Of a DNA stretch of 5,200 nt, positions 1 through 5,200 are shown piece after piece (within the stretch, counting starts at the first letter, position 1; each line of letters opens with the position of its first letter). Where the stretch lies: contig DDAD01000063.1 in the NCBI GenBank assembly GCA_002333205.1, positions 28,401 through 33,600 on the forward strand, given 5' to 3'. Made by a program: the position numbers and the translations under genes. The notes beneath the pieces were generated by a model, which worked only from the letters and a program-made list of their open reading frames with translations, did not search any database and was not told the origin of the DNA. This DNA comes from Pedobacter sp. UBA2067. Lineage in GTDB: Bacteria; Bacteroidota; Bacteroidia; Sphingobacteriales; Sphingobacteriaceae.

Positions 1-346
1 CATCGCTGTGAAACCAACTCAGCGCAGCACCAAGGTAAAGGTATCCTGCAAATGGACGGTCTTGAGTACCGGGGTCCGGGCGGTAACCTGAGCGCGGGTT
101 GAATATCATCTGTCCTGCAGATATCTCGATCACCTTCTTCTCTAAACCTGGTTTGAGCTTCTGCTGATCCGTTGCGAATCGATAATGAAGGAATAACCCG
201 TTAGTATAGTACCTGTCCGATCCTTGCGCAAGATAGGAATCGTTATCGCTTTGAAACCCAACTTCGTGTTTGTATTGCTGTGCACTTACCTGTAAACCGA
301 AGAGGAAGATACCAACTGTAAATGCCAGAAACTTGCTTTTTGCCAT
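1..346 (-). CDS. LpxR-family (DUF2219) outer-membrane lipid A deacylase, N-terminal part (runs off the left edge)
   Basis: 115 codons of a longer gene are visible; the C-terminal part lies outside the window. The start ATG at 346-344 opens a good signal peptide: Lys-rich N-end, hydrophobic stretch FLAFTVGIFLFGLQ, and likely cleavage after VSA (residue 22) before QQ. The mature part carries two blocks I recognise from LpxR/DUF2219 proteins: an N-terminal Asn-Asp pair (residues 35-36) followed by DRYYTNG (44-50), and a GQ..F.P segment (78-83) followed by DRPFAGYLYLG (96-106). Known LpxR enzymes are 12-stranded outer-membrane barrels that remove the 3'-acyloxyacyl chain of lipid A using Ca2+, and the early Asn-Asp pair belongs to their active site; the catalytic His region is not visible here. 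Activity and substrate in this organism are inference. There is no clear Shine-Dalgarno sequence, and the lon terminator ends only about 10 bases upstream of the ATG, so expression needs a promoter in the 55-bp gap or terminator read-through. Family assignment is fairly sure; enzymatic function less so. Confidence 0.82.
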   Translation of the reverse strand, partial: MAKSKFLAFTVGIFLFGLQVSAQQYKHEVGFQSDNDSYLAQGSDRYYTNGLFLHYRFATDQQKLKPGLEKKVIEISAGQMIFNPRSGYRPDPGTQDRPFAGYLYLGAALSWFHSD

Positions 347-377
347 AAAATGAAAAACCCGGATTTAAATCCGGGTT
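347..377 (-). terminator. Rho-independent terminator of lon
   Basis: Positions 356-377 form a perfect 22-bp palindrome (arms AACCCGGATTT / AAATCCGGGTT). On the minus strand it is followed by GTTTTTCATTTT, an interrupted T tract. It begins 24 bases past the lon stop codon, in the right orientation to end lon transcription. The T tract runs right up to the start codon of the LpxR-family gene, so the hairpin is also the immediate 5' leader of any transcript that reads through. Confidence 0.8.
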
Positions 378-401
378 AATTTAGTTCTTTGTATGCTGAT
401 A

Positions 402-2870
402 TTAATCTTGTTTTTTGCTTTTCACGGTTAAGTCCTGTGGATTCTTCACCTTTTCGGCAGTAAGTGCCAGTTCGATCACCTCGCGCATTTCGGTAACATA
501 ATGGAACTTAAGGTCTTTAACATAGCTCTCCTTTATCTCCAGAATGTCTTTCTTGTTCGATTTGCAAAGGATAATATCCTTGATGTTCGCACGTTTTGCC
601 GCAAGGATTTTTTCCTTGATGCCACCAACCGGCAATACTTTACCTCTTAAGGTAATCTCACCGGTCATTGCCAGGTTCGGTTTAACCTTCCTTTGAGTGA
701 AAGCTGAAGTCAATGCCGTTAACATGGTGATACCTGCGGATGGGCCATCTTTTGGCGTTGCACCTGCCGGTACGTGTACATGGACATCAAAATGATCAAA
801 TAACTCATATTCAATTCCAAACTGTTCAGCATGTGCACGAAGGTAAGCCAAGGCAATCACTGCCGACTCTTTCATTACATCTCCAAGGTTACCGGTTAGG
901 GTTAACTTACCTTTACCAGGGCTCAAACTCGCTTCTATGAACAGGATGTCTCCACCAACGGAAGTCCAGGCCAGACCGGTAACAACACCGGCAACCTCAT
1001 TACCTTCATAAAGATCCTTATCGAAAACCGGTGCACCTAAAATACGTTCCACATCTTCACTGTTCAGTGTAGGTTCATAGGTTTCTTCCATTGCAATTTT
1101 CGTGGCAACACCACGAACAAGGGAACCGATCTTTTTTTCAAGTGAACGTACACCAGATTCCCTGGTATAATCCTCAATAACCTTCTCAATCAAGCCCGGC
1201 TTCAGCACAATGTCTTTACTCTTAACGCCATGTTGTTCCTTTTGCTTTGGTAACAAATACTTGCGGGCAATCTCGATTTTCTCCTCTATGGTGTAGCCAT
1301 TAACCTCAATGATCTCCATCCGGTCTAAAAGCGCTGGCTGGATGGTGTTCAGTGAGTTTGCAGTAGCAATGAACAGTACGTTGGAAAGATCGTAATCTGC
1401 TTCTACATAGTGATCATTAAAGGCGTTGTTTTGTTCAGGATCTAAAACCTCCAGTAGGGCAGAAGATGGATCTCCGCGATGGTCTGAACCCACTTTGTCA
1501 ATCTCATCCAATACAAACACGGGATTTGCAGCACCAGCTTTTTTAAGCGACTGGATAATACGACCAGGCATTGCACCAATGTATGTCTTACGATGTCCGC
1601 GTATTTCGGCCTCATCTCTCACACCACCTAATGCAATTCTAACGTATTTGCGGTTAAGTGCTTTTGCGATGGATTTACCTAAAGAAGTTTTACCAACTCC
1701 CGGAGGACCTACCAAGCAGATGATCGGCGCCTTCATGTTGCGCTTTAACTTCAATACGGCAAGATATTCTATAATGCGCTGTTTAACCTTCTCCAGACCG
1801 AAGTGATCTTTATCAAGCACACGTTGCGCACGTTTTAAGTCGAAATTATCTTTGGTAAATTCATTCCAGGGCAGATCCAGTAATAATTCCAGATAGTTCA
1901 TCTGGATGGAATAATCTGGAGCCGCCGGATTCATTCTACCCAATTTTTCCAGCTCTTTGTTGAAGTGTTCTTTAACAGCTGCGGTCCATTTTTTCTTGTT
2001 ACCACGAGCCTCGAGCGCATTATACTCCAAGTCAGTGGAGTTACCGCCCAATTCTTCCTGAATGGTTTTCAGTTGCTGGCTCAGGAAATAGTCCCGTTGT
2101 TGTTTATCAAGGTCGGTACGTACCTTCGACTGTATCTGGTTTTTAAGTTCCAGCATTTGCAGCTCAAGGGTAAGCAATTCCATCACTTTCTCTGCGCGAT
2201 CGCGTAAGTTGGCCATTTCAAGCATTTTCTGCTTGTCGGCCATTTCGGCATTCATATTCGAAGAGATGAAATTGATTAGGAACGCTGTGCTTTCGATATT
2301 TTTCAGCGCCAGTCCGGCTTCGCTCGGAATATTTGGTGAAAGCTGAATGATCTGTGCCGACATCTCACGGACCGAGGCGATCAAGGCTTTAAATTCCTTA
2401 TCTTTTTTGTGTTTGGCTTCTACAAATTTGGTTACCTTAACCTTGATGTAAGGCTCGGATTGTACCAGCTCTTCCAGGTTAAAGCGCTGTTTACCTTGAA
2501 TGATCACGGTGGTATTACCATCAGGCATCTGTATGAGCTTGATGATGTGCGCCACCGTACCTACGCTGTTAAGTTGTTCAAATGTAGGATCTTCGATGGA
2601 TACATCTTTTTGAGAGACAACGCCAATAATCCGGTCACCTTTATATGCTTCCTTAATTAACCTGATTGATTTATCCCGTCCAACAGTTATCGGTATAACC
2701 ACTCCCGGAAAAAGAACGGTATTCCGCAACGGTAATATGGACAACACTTCAGGCGTATCTTCGCCGTTCATATCATCTTCGTCCTGCTGGGACATTAAAG
2801 GAAAAAACTCTGTGTCCTCATTTATAATTGGAAGTGCATTACTAAAATCAAATTGATCTTTTATACTCAT
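402..2870 (-). CDS. lon: ATP-dependent Lon protease (LonA), complete
   Basis: 822 residues, slightly longer than the 784-residue E. coli enzyme because of an acidic N-terminal extension (about residues 1-40). Cytosolic AAA+ serine protease, a hexamer in known family members, that unfolds and degrades damaged or regulatory proteins. Domain order: N-terminal substrate-binding domain (about 43-240, opening ILPLRNTVLFPGVVIPI), a helical coiled-coil linker (about 215-310), AAA+ module, protease domain. Visible key residues: Walker A GPPGVGKT (388-395), Walker B VFVLDEIDK (451-459), sensor-1 Asn505, Arg finger Arg517, sensor-2 Arg575 in ESGVRSLE, and the catalytic dyad Ser711 in PKDGPSAG with Lys754 in GGIKEK. 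The Ser-Lys spacing of 43 equals that of E. coli S679/K722, so the enzyme should be active. The ATG at 2870 is supported by an AAAAAAGG stretch nine bases upstream (2880-2887). It is divergent from the TPR gene, apparently monocistronic, with a terminator 24 bases after the stop. Confidence 0.98.
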   Translation of the reverse strand: MSIKDQFDFSNALPIINEDTEFFPLMSQQDEDDMNGEDTPEVLSILPLRNTVLFPGVVIPITVGRDKSIRLIKEAYKGDRIIGVVSQKDVSIEDPTFEQLNSVGTVAHIIKLIQMPDGNTTVIIQGKQRFNLEELVQSEPYIKVKVTKFVEAKHKKDKEFKALIASVREMSAQIIQLSPNIPSEAGLALKNIESTAFLINFISSNMNAEMADKQKMLEMANLRDRAEKVMELLTLELQMLELKNQIQSKVRTDLDKQQRDYFLSQQLKTIQEELGGNSTDLEYNALEARGNKKKWTAAVKEHFNKELEKLGRMNPAAPDYSIQMNYLELLLDLPWNEFTKDNFDLKRAQRVLDKDHFGLEKVKQRIIEYLAVLKLKRNMKAPIICLVGPPGVGKTSLGKSIAKALNRKYVRIALGGVRDEAEIRGHRKTYIGAMPGRIIQSLKKAGAANPVFVLDEIDKVGSDHRGDPSSALLEVLDPEQNNAFNDHYVEADYDLSNVLFIATANSLNTIQPALLDRMEIIEVNGYTIEEKIEIARKYLLPKQKEQHGVKSKDIVLKPGLIEKVIEDYTRESGVRSLEKKIGSLVRGVATKIAMEETYEPTLNSEDVERILGAPVFDKDLYEGNEVAGVVTGLAWTSVGGDILFIEASLSPGKGKLTLTGNLGDVMKESAVIALAYLRAHAEQFGIEYELFDHFDVHVHVPAGATPKDGPSAGITMLTALTSAFTQRKVKPNLAMTGEITLRGKVLPVGGIKEKILAAKRANIKDIILCKSNKKDILEIKESYVKDLKFHYVTEMREVIELALTAEKVKNPQDLTVKSKKQD

Positions 2871-2889
2871 TAAATTAGGCCTTTTTTAA

Positions 2890-2916
2890 AAACGACAGTA
2901 TGACAGTGTGTCGTTT
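2890..2916. promoter_or_regulatory. Inverted repeat upstream of lon, candidate operator or leader hairpin
   Basis: AAACGACA (2890-2897) and TGTCGTTT (2909-2916) are perfect 8-bp inverted arms with an 11-bp spacer, ending 20 bases before the lon start codon. Overlapping this, ACGACAGT (2892-2899) and ATGACAGT (2900-2907) form a direct repeat with one mismatch at 8-bp spacing. It could be a binding site for a stress regulator of lon, or a hairpin in the lon mRNA leader near the ribosome binding site. It does not match the CIRCE element of HrcA. The structure is seen directly; its function is inferred. Confidence 0.45.
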
Positions 2917-3018
2917 GATAATATTAGATTTTGTAGTAGGAACATTAAATTCAACTCTTATGCCAAAGAACATTAAAACCGATAGTCTGTTAAAAAGTCC
3001 GAATTCTAAAAATTATTC

Positions 3019-3026
3019 CAAATTTA
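3019..3026 (-). promoter_or_regulatory. lon: Candidate Bacteroidota -7 box for lon
   Basis: Read on the minus strand this is TAAATTTG, an exact match to the Bacteroidota sigma -7 consensus TAnnTTTG, in an AT-rich stretch. It would give a lon leader of roughly 140 bases that includes the inverted repeat at 2890-2916. No TTG -33 element stands at the usual 17-23 base spacing (only TTA-like sequence), so this is a weak call. Confidence 0.28.
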
Positions 3027-3067
3027 ACATATTTTGAAATATTAAGCGTTAAGTGTAATATTGCCAC

Positions 3068-3087
3068 CAAGGGGAAACATTTCCTTG
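3068..3087. repeat. Imperfect inverted repeat upstream of the TPR gene
   Basis: CAAGG (3068-3072) pairs with CCTTG (3083-3087), and AAA/TTT continue the pairing inward across a two-base GG bulge with a tight centre. It lies 34 bases before the TPR gene start codon, in the divergent intergenic region. It may be a minor leader hairpin or an operator half-site pair; it is short enough to be chance. Confidence 0.2.
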
Positions 3088-3120
3088 CTTAGCGTTCCAA
3101 TTTATCTTTATTTATAATTA

Positions 3121-3747
3121 ATGAAATATCTTAAACACACCTTAATCATTTTATTTCTTAGTGCTGCCGTTAATAGTTTTGGTCAGGGTGGAGGTTACTA
3201 CAACCTGGGGATGCAGCTCATGATGAAGAATGATTTTAAGGGCGCGATTGCTCATCTTGAAAAAGCTGAAGCGAAAAGTCCTGATAATCCGAATGTTTCC
3301 CGTTTACTGGGTTACGCTTATTTCCAATGCAAAGAGTACGAAAAATCAATTACAGCTTACAGCAAGCTGATCGCATTGAAGCCTACTGATAATTCTGCAT
3401 ATTACTACAGAGGCAAAGGCAGGTTGAACATCGCCAACGATCCTAAAGAGTCGCTAAACACCATGCGTGATAACTTCTACCTTTCTGCTATTAAAGATTT
3501 CAGCAAGGCGCTTGAACTTAACGGCGAGGAAGATGTTCAATTGCTGCAGAACCGCGGTATCGCTTACAAAGATTATGCGATTTTTAAATCTTTCAAGATT
3601 AAGAAGTCGGCCGATAAAGCTGCTTGCAACACCTTGTTCAATCATGCCATCTCTGATTTCCAGAAAATTCTGGTACTACAGCCACAACGTAAAGACATTA
3701 TTGATTTGACCAAGTATGTTAAGGCACAGATTGCCAGCTTGAAATAA
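3121..3747 (+). CDS. Exported tetratricopeptide-repeat (TPR) protein
   Basis: 208 residues. An N-terminal signal peptide (Lys2/Lys5/His6, hydrophobic LIILFLSAAV, likely cut after SFG at residue 21 before Gln22) sends it to the periplasm; there is no lipobox Cys. The mature protein is a helical TPR solenoid: TPR 1 about 26-56 (YNLG...DFKGAIAHLEKA...PDN), TPR 2 about 57-91 (LLGYAYFQCKEYEKSI...KP), TPR 3 about 92-134 with an insertion at 104-120 (YYYRGKGRL, then AIKDFSKALEL), and a degenerate TPR 4 about 139-190 (NRGIAYKDY, a loop at 156-170, then AISDFQKILVLQP). Such proteins are protein-interaction scaffolds; no enzymatic motif is present and no partner can be named. The ATG follows an AT-rich leader without Shine-Dalgarno, common in this phylum; TATCTTTA at 3103-3110 resembles a -7 box but is too close to the start to be convincing. 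It is divergent from lon and stands alone, with its own terminator. Confidence 0.9.
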   Translation: MKYLKHTLIILFLSAAVNSFGQGGGYYNLGMQLMMKNDFKGAIAHLEKAEAKSPDNPNVSRLLGYAYFQCKEYEKSITAYSKLIALKPTDNSAYYYRGKGRLNIANDPKESLNTMRDNFYLSAIKDFSKALELNGEEDVQLLQNRGIAYKDYAIFKSFKIKKSADKAACNTLFNHAISDFQKILVLQPQRKDIIDLTKYVKAQIASLK

Positions 3748-3772
3748 TAAGAACTTTCCCATTTTATCTTGA

Positions 3773-3799
3773 GGCTGCCCGTAAGGGTAGCCTTTTTTT
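3773..3799 (+). terminator. Rho-independent terminator of the TPR gene
   Basis: Stem GGCTGCCC (3773-3780) with GGGTAGCC (3785-3792): eight pairs including one G-U, closed by a GTAA (GNRA-type) tetraloop and followed directly by seven T residues (3793-3799). It begins 25 bases after the TPR stop codon. Strong by eye. Confidence 0.93.
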
Positions 3800-3826
3800 A
3801 TGCCTCATGCTGGTGCGAGACGGGTT

Positions 3827-3960
3827 TAGGACAAACTCAGACCATAGACACACCAGACATAGACCAAGCGCAGACCTAACACACATGCAGTGTGCGCTTG
3901 GTGTGCGTTTAGTGTGCGTTAGGTGTGGGTCAGGTGTGCGTTAGGTCCGAAGCTGTCCTA
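3827..3960. repeat. 7-bp terminal inverted repeat framing the 11-bp array
   Basis: TAGGACA (3827-3833) and TGTCCTA (3954-3960) are perfect inverted copies just outside the repeat array, giving a 134-bp element-like unit. I see no flanking target-site duplication and no transposase. It could be the base of the hairpin, the ends of a small non-autonomous element, or chance. Confidence 0.35.
3832..3944. repeat. Inverted array of ten 11-bp units (5 reverse + 3-base centre + 5 forward)
   Basis: Right half: five contiguous 11-mers at 3890, 3901, 3912, 3923 and 3934, consensus GTGTGCGTTAG; the units at 3912 and 3934 are identical to it and the other three differ at two positions each. Left half: five contiguous 11-mers at 3832, 3843, 3854, 3865 and 3876 that are diverged reverse complements (two to five differences), meeting the right half at the centre GCA (3887-3889). 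The plus strand is CA-rich on the left and GT-rich on the right, switching at the centre. Best cross-pairings are CCAAGCGCA (3864-3872) with TGCGCTTGG (3893-3901), nine of nine, and the unit at 3876 with those at 3912 or 3934, ten of eleven including one flanking base. A long imperfect hairpin with several possible registers is therefore expected. The 11-bp period does not keep a reading frame and no ORF crosses it. I do not recognise a named repeat family. Confidence 0.88.
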
Positions 3961-4000
3961 TCCTGATACAGCTGTACGTGTTTAGCAGTTAATTCTAAAC
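3951..4000. repeat. Cluster of small inverted repeats right of the 11-bp array
   Basis: AGCTGT (3951-3956) pairs with ACAGCT (3968-3973) across 11 bases; TACAGCTGTA (3967-3976) is a perfect 10-bp palindrome; GTTTAG (3980-3985) pairs with CTAAAC (3995-4000) across nine bases. None is followed by a T tract, so they are not obvious terminators. Individually they are short; together they show that this spacer is rich in dyad symmetry. Confidence 0.35.
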
Positions 4001-4054
4001 TGGCTATACACTTTCCATTTGTTATTCCTGTTTAAGATATACAGATTCGAGTGG

Positions 4055-4092
4055 AAGTAAAATAAAAAGAGCCGTGTGATAAACACGGCTCT
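4055..4092 (-). terminator. Rho-independent terminator of the gpmI-lipoprotein unit
   Basis: AGAGCCGTGT (4068-4077) and ACACGGCTCT (4083-4092) make a perfect 10-bp stem with a five-base loop. On the minus strand it is followed by TTTTATTTTACTT. It starts only four bases after the lipoprotein stop codon, in the orientation expected for ending that transcript. Confidence 0.93.
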
Positions 4093-4096
4093 GGTT

Positions 4097-4618
4097 TTAA
4101 AATCTTCCTGTAATCTTGTATCGTTTGGGCGACATCAGCTTAATTTGCTGCGATTTTTGAATTTGATAGAGGCTATCGGGATAGTAGCGCAGTGTATCTG
4201 TAGAACGATATAAGTAATTGCTGTTCTCCAGTACAATTAAGATACCTGATATCTTTCCATTTCTTTTGAAAATTTGCAAGCGCTTAACGGGAACCTTCTC
4301 ACTTGTGGAGGTGTACTGCAGTCCAGCTTCGGTAGTACGACTTTGAAATGCGCCTTTCCATGCTGCTTTATTGATGTCTGCATCTACAAATGCGGAAAGT
4401 TCCTTTTCCCAGTTGGTAATTTTTACCTGCTTTTCTTCAGTGCTGTCATTCACAACAACAGTTTTGTTTACCAGCGCTGCACTTCGGTTTAGCGAAGTTG
4501 CTTCTTTGCTGAAATACCCTTTTAGATCAAAGTATTCCAGCTTGGTGCTGCGTTGTTCCTGCTCAGGTGTTCCGCAGGACATCAAAAAGCCAACAAACAG
4601 AAGCGCATACTTCCTCAT
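4097..4618 (-). CDS. Small lipoprotein of unknown function, downstream of gpmI
   Basis: 173 residues. The N-terminus MRKYALLFVGFLMSC is a lipoprotein signal with lipobox LMSC, so Cys15 should be lipidated and the protein anchored in the inner or outer membrane. The mature chain begins with a polar linker (16-26), then a segment with EYFDLKGYF (28-36), a likely helical stretch with WEKELSAF and DINKAAW (70-87), and a strand-rich C-terminal half (about 97-173: VPVKRLQIFKRNGKISGILIVLE, LRYYPDSLYQI, RYKITGRF). I do not recognise a named domain or any catalytic motif. The ATG is fixed by the lipobox and by its one-base overlap with the gpmI stop codon, which suggests translational coupling. It is the last gene of the unit, with the terminator four bases after its stop. 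The coupling to a glycolytic enzyme does not reveal its role; it may only share the promoter. Confidence 0.87.
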   Translation of the reverse strand: MRKYALLFVGFLMSCGTPEQEQRSTKLEYFDLKGYFSKEATSLNRSAALVNKTVVVNDSTEEKQVKITNWEKELSAFVDADINKAAWKGAFQSRTTEAGLQYTSTSEKVPVKRLQIFKRNGKISGILIVLENSNYLYRSTDTLRYYPDSLYQIQKSQQIKLMSPKRYKITGRF

Positions 4619-4620
4619 TA
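4616..4620 (-). promoter_or_regulatory. TAATG stop-start overlap joining gpmI and the lipoprotein gene
   Basis: On the minus strand the TAA stop of gpmI (4620-4618) shares its last A with the ATG (4618-4616) of the lipoprotein gene. No separate Shine-Dalgarno sequence stands out. Such overlaps usually mean that ribosomes ending the first gene restart on the second. Confidence 0.75.
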
Positions 4621-5200
4621 CACCAAAACGTTTCCAGTCATGATTGCAGGCGGTTCAATGCCCATAATTTTCAAGATCGTTGGTGCAACATCGCCTAGCT
4701 TTCCATCTTTGATCGATTTATAATCATTGTCAATCAATATACACGGCACCAGGTTGGTGGTATGTGCTGTATTTACAGAGCCATCATCATTCATCATATA
4801 CTCGCTGTTTCCGTGATCAGCTAGCAGGATGAACGAGTATCCGTTTTCCAGACCTTTCTTCACTACAGCCTCAGCACAGCGATCAGCGGTTTCTACAGCT
4901 TTTACCACTGCTTCGAATACGCCGGTATGACCTACCATGTCCGGATTGGCAAAGTTTAAACAGATGAAGTCTGCCCAACCTTTTTCCAGCTCTTCCGTAA
5001 TTGCATCTGTAATACCTTGCGCACTCATCTCCGGCTGCAGGTCGTAAGTAGCAACCTTTGGCGAAGGGATCATGATGCGTTTTTCATTTTCAAAAACCTG
5101 CTCACGGCCGCCTGAAAAGAAGAACGTTACGTGTGGATTTTTTTCCGTTTCCGCAATCCGGATCTGGTTTTTATGGTGTTTCGCGAGTACTTCACCAAGC
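4618..5200 (-). CDS. gpmI: 2,3-bisphosphoglycerate-independent phosphoglycerate mutase, C-terminal part (runs off the right edge)
   Basis: 193 C-terminal residues of an enzyme usually about 510 long; the reading frame is open to the right edge, so the Met at 5073 is internal and not the start. GpmI is a cytosolic, Mn2+-dependent glycolytic/gluconeogenic enzyme that interconverts 3- and 2-phosphoglycerate through a phosphoserine; that Ser lies outside the window. Numbering the visible part from its first full codon, the metal and phosphate ligands are all present: Lys20 in AETEKNPHVTFF, Asp87 and His91 in NPDMVGHTG, Asp128-His129 in LLADHGNSEY, and His146 in NTAHTTNLVP. Their spacings (67, 4, 37, 1, 17) equal those of K336, D403, H407, D444, H445 and H462 in the Geobacillus stearothermophilus enzyme as I recall it. 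The alkaline-phosphatase-like fold domain appears intact. The stop codon overlaps the start of the lipoprotein gene. Confidence 0.97.
   Translation of the reverse strand, partial: LGEVLAKHHKNQIRIAETEKNPHVTFFFSGGREQVFENEKRIMIPSPKVATYDLQPEMSAQGITDAITEELEKGWADFICLNFANPDMVGHTGVFEAVVKAVETADRCAEAVVKKGLENGYSFILLADHGNSEYMMNDDGSVNTAHTTNLVPCILIDNDYKSIKDGKLGDVAPTILKIMGIEPPAIMTGNVLV

Larger units (their letters stand above)
3748..4096. other. Gene-free region between two convergent transcription units
   Basis: 349 bases without a plausible gene on either strand. In order it contains the TPR terminator, a short stretch without visible structure (3800-3826), the inverted 11-bp repeat array (3832-3944), a cluster of small inverted repeats (3951-4000), AT-rich sequence in which I see nothing (4001-4058), and the terminator of the gpmI-lipoprotein unit. 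Because both flanking genes point inward and both have good terminators, the centre should be little transcribed. Confidence 0.75.

Noticed and set aside
740..940. Short plus-strand open frame opposite the Lon protease domain
   Set aside because: Antisense to the segment encoding the catalytic Ser region of Lon, low-complexity translation, no start context; a shadow.
1426..1806. 126-codon open frame on the plus strand opposite lon
   Set aside because: It lies antisense to the conserved Walker A/B region of lon, whose coding is certain, and its translation shows no recognisable domain; it is a shadow of the lon codons.
1965..2660. Two plus-strand open frames opposite the Lon N-terminal domain
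   Set aside because: Fully antisense to a confident gene, without signal, domain or upstream promoter; shadows.
2871..3120. CIRCE (HrcA) site or riboswitch upstream of lon
   Set aside because: The inverted repeat does not match the CIRCE arms or spacing, and no riboswitch core was recognisable in the leader.
3454..3709. Open frames in other frames within the TPR gene
   Set aside because: The TPR gene has a signal peptide, repeats and a terminator; the alternative frames are unrelated to any pattern I know.
3832..3944. CRISPR array
   Set aside because: Units are 11 bp and directly contiguous with no spacers, and no cas gene is present.
3827..3960. Insertion sequence
   Set aside because: Only 134 bp, no transposase and no target-site duplication; at most a non-autonomous element.
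4274..4643. Two plus-strand open frames opposite the lipoprotein gene
   Set aside because: The minus-strand gene has a lipobox, overlaps gpmI as an operon partner and has a terminator; the plus-strand frames point against it and lack support.
4618..5073. Met codon at 5073 as the start of a short gene
   Set aside because: The frame continues upstream to the window edge with conserved GpmI sequence, including the active-site Lys, so this Met is internal.

Overview
The window looks like an ordinary chromosomal segment of a Bacteroidota bacterium, most probably of the Sphingobacteriaceae (Pedobacter/Mucilaginibacter type). The reasons are the sequence character of the Lon protease and of the GpmI-type phosphoglycerate mutase, exported proteins whose signal peptides end in a small residue followed by Gln, AT-rich leaders with little or no Shine-Dalgarno sequence, and moderate GC. 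The genus is an inference from protein style, not from a search.

Layout from left to right. Positions 1-346 (minus) hold the N-terminal part of an LpxR-family (DUF2219) outer-membrane lipid A deacylase that runs off the left edge. Directly upstream of it on the same strand, 402-2870 (minus) is a complete LonA protease, ended by an intrinsic terminator that lies inside the 55-bp gap and almost touches the LpxR start codon. Positions 2871-3120 are a divergent promoter region containing an inverted repeat (8-bp arms) overlapping a direct repeat just upstream of lon. Positions 3121-3747 (plus) encode an exported TPR-repeat protein followed by a strong terminator. Positions 3748-4096 hold no gene. 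They do hold a striking 113-bp array of 11-bp units, five in one orientation and five inverted, around a 3-base centre. Positions 4097-4618 (minus) encode a small lipoprotein of unknown function. It overlaps by one base (TAATG) the stop codon of gpmI at 4618-5200 (minus), which runs off the right edge, and the pair ends at a perfect 10-bp-stem terminator.

How the genes relate. Lon (protein quality control), GpmI (glycolysis) and the LpxR-like enzyme (envelope lipid A remodelling) are unrelated housekeeping or envelope functions, each apparently in its own transcription unit; only gpmI and the lipoprotein are clearly co-transcribed. No mobile-element gene, RNA gene, CRISPR array or defence system was seen. 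The most unusual feature is the inverted array of 11-bp repeats, sitting between two convergent terminators where no annotated transcript should reach.
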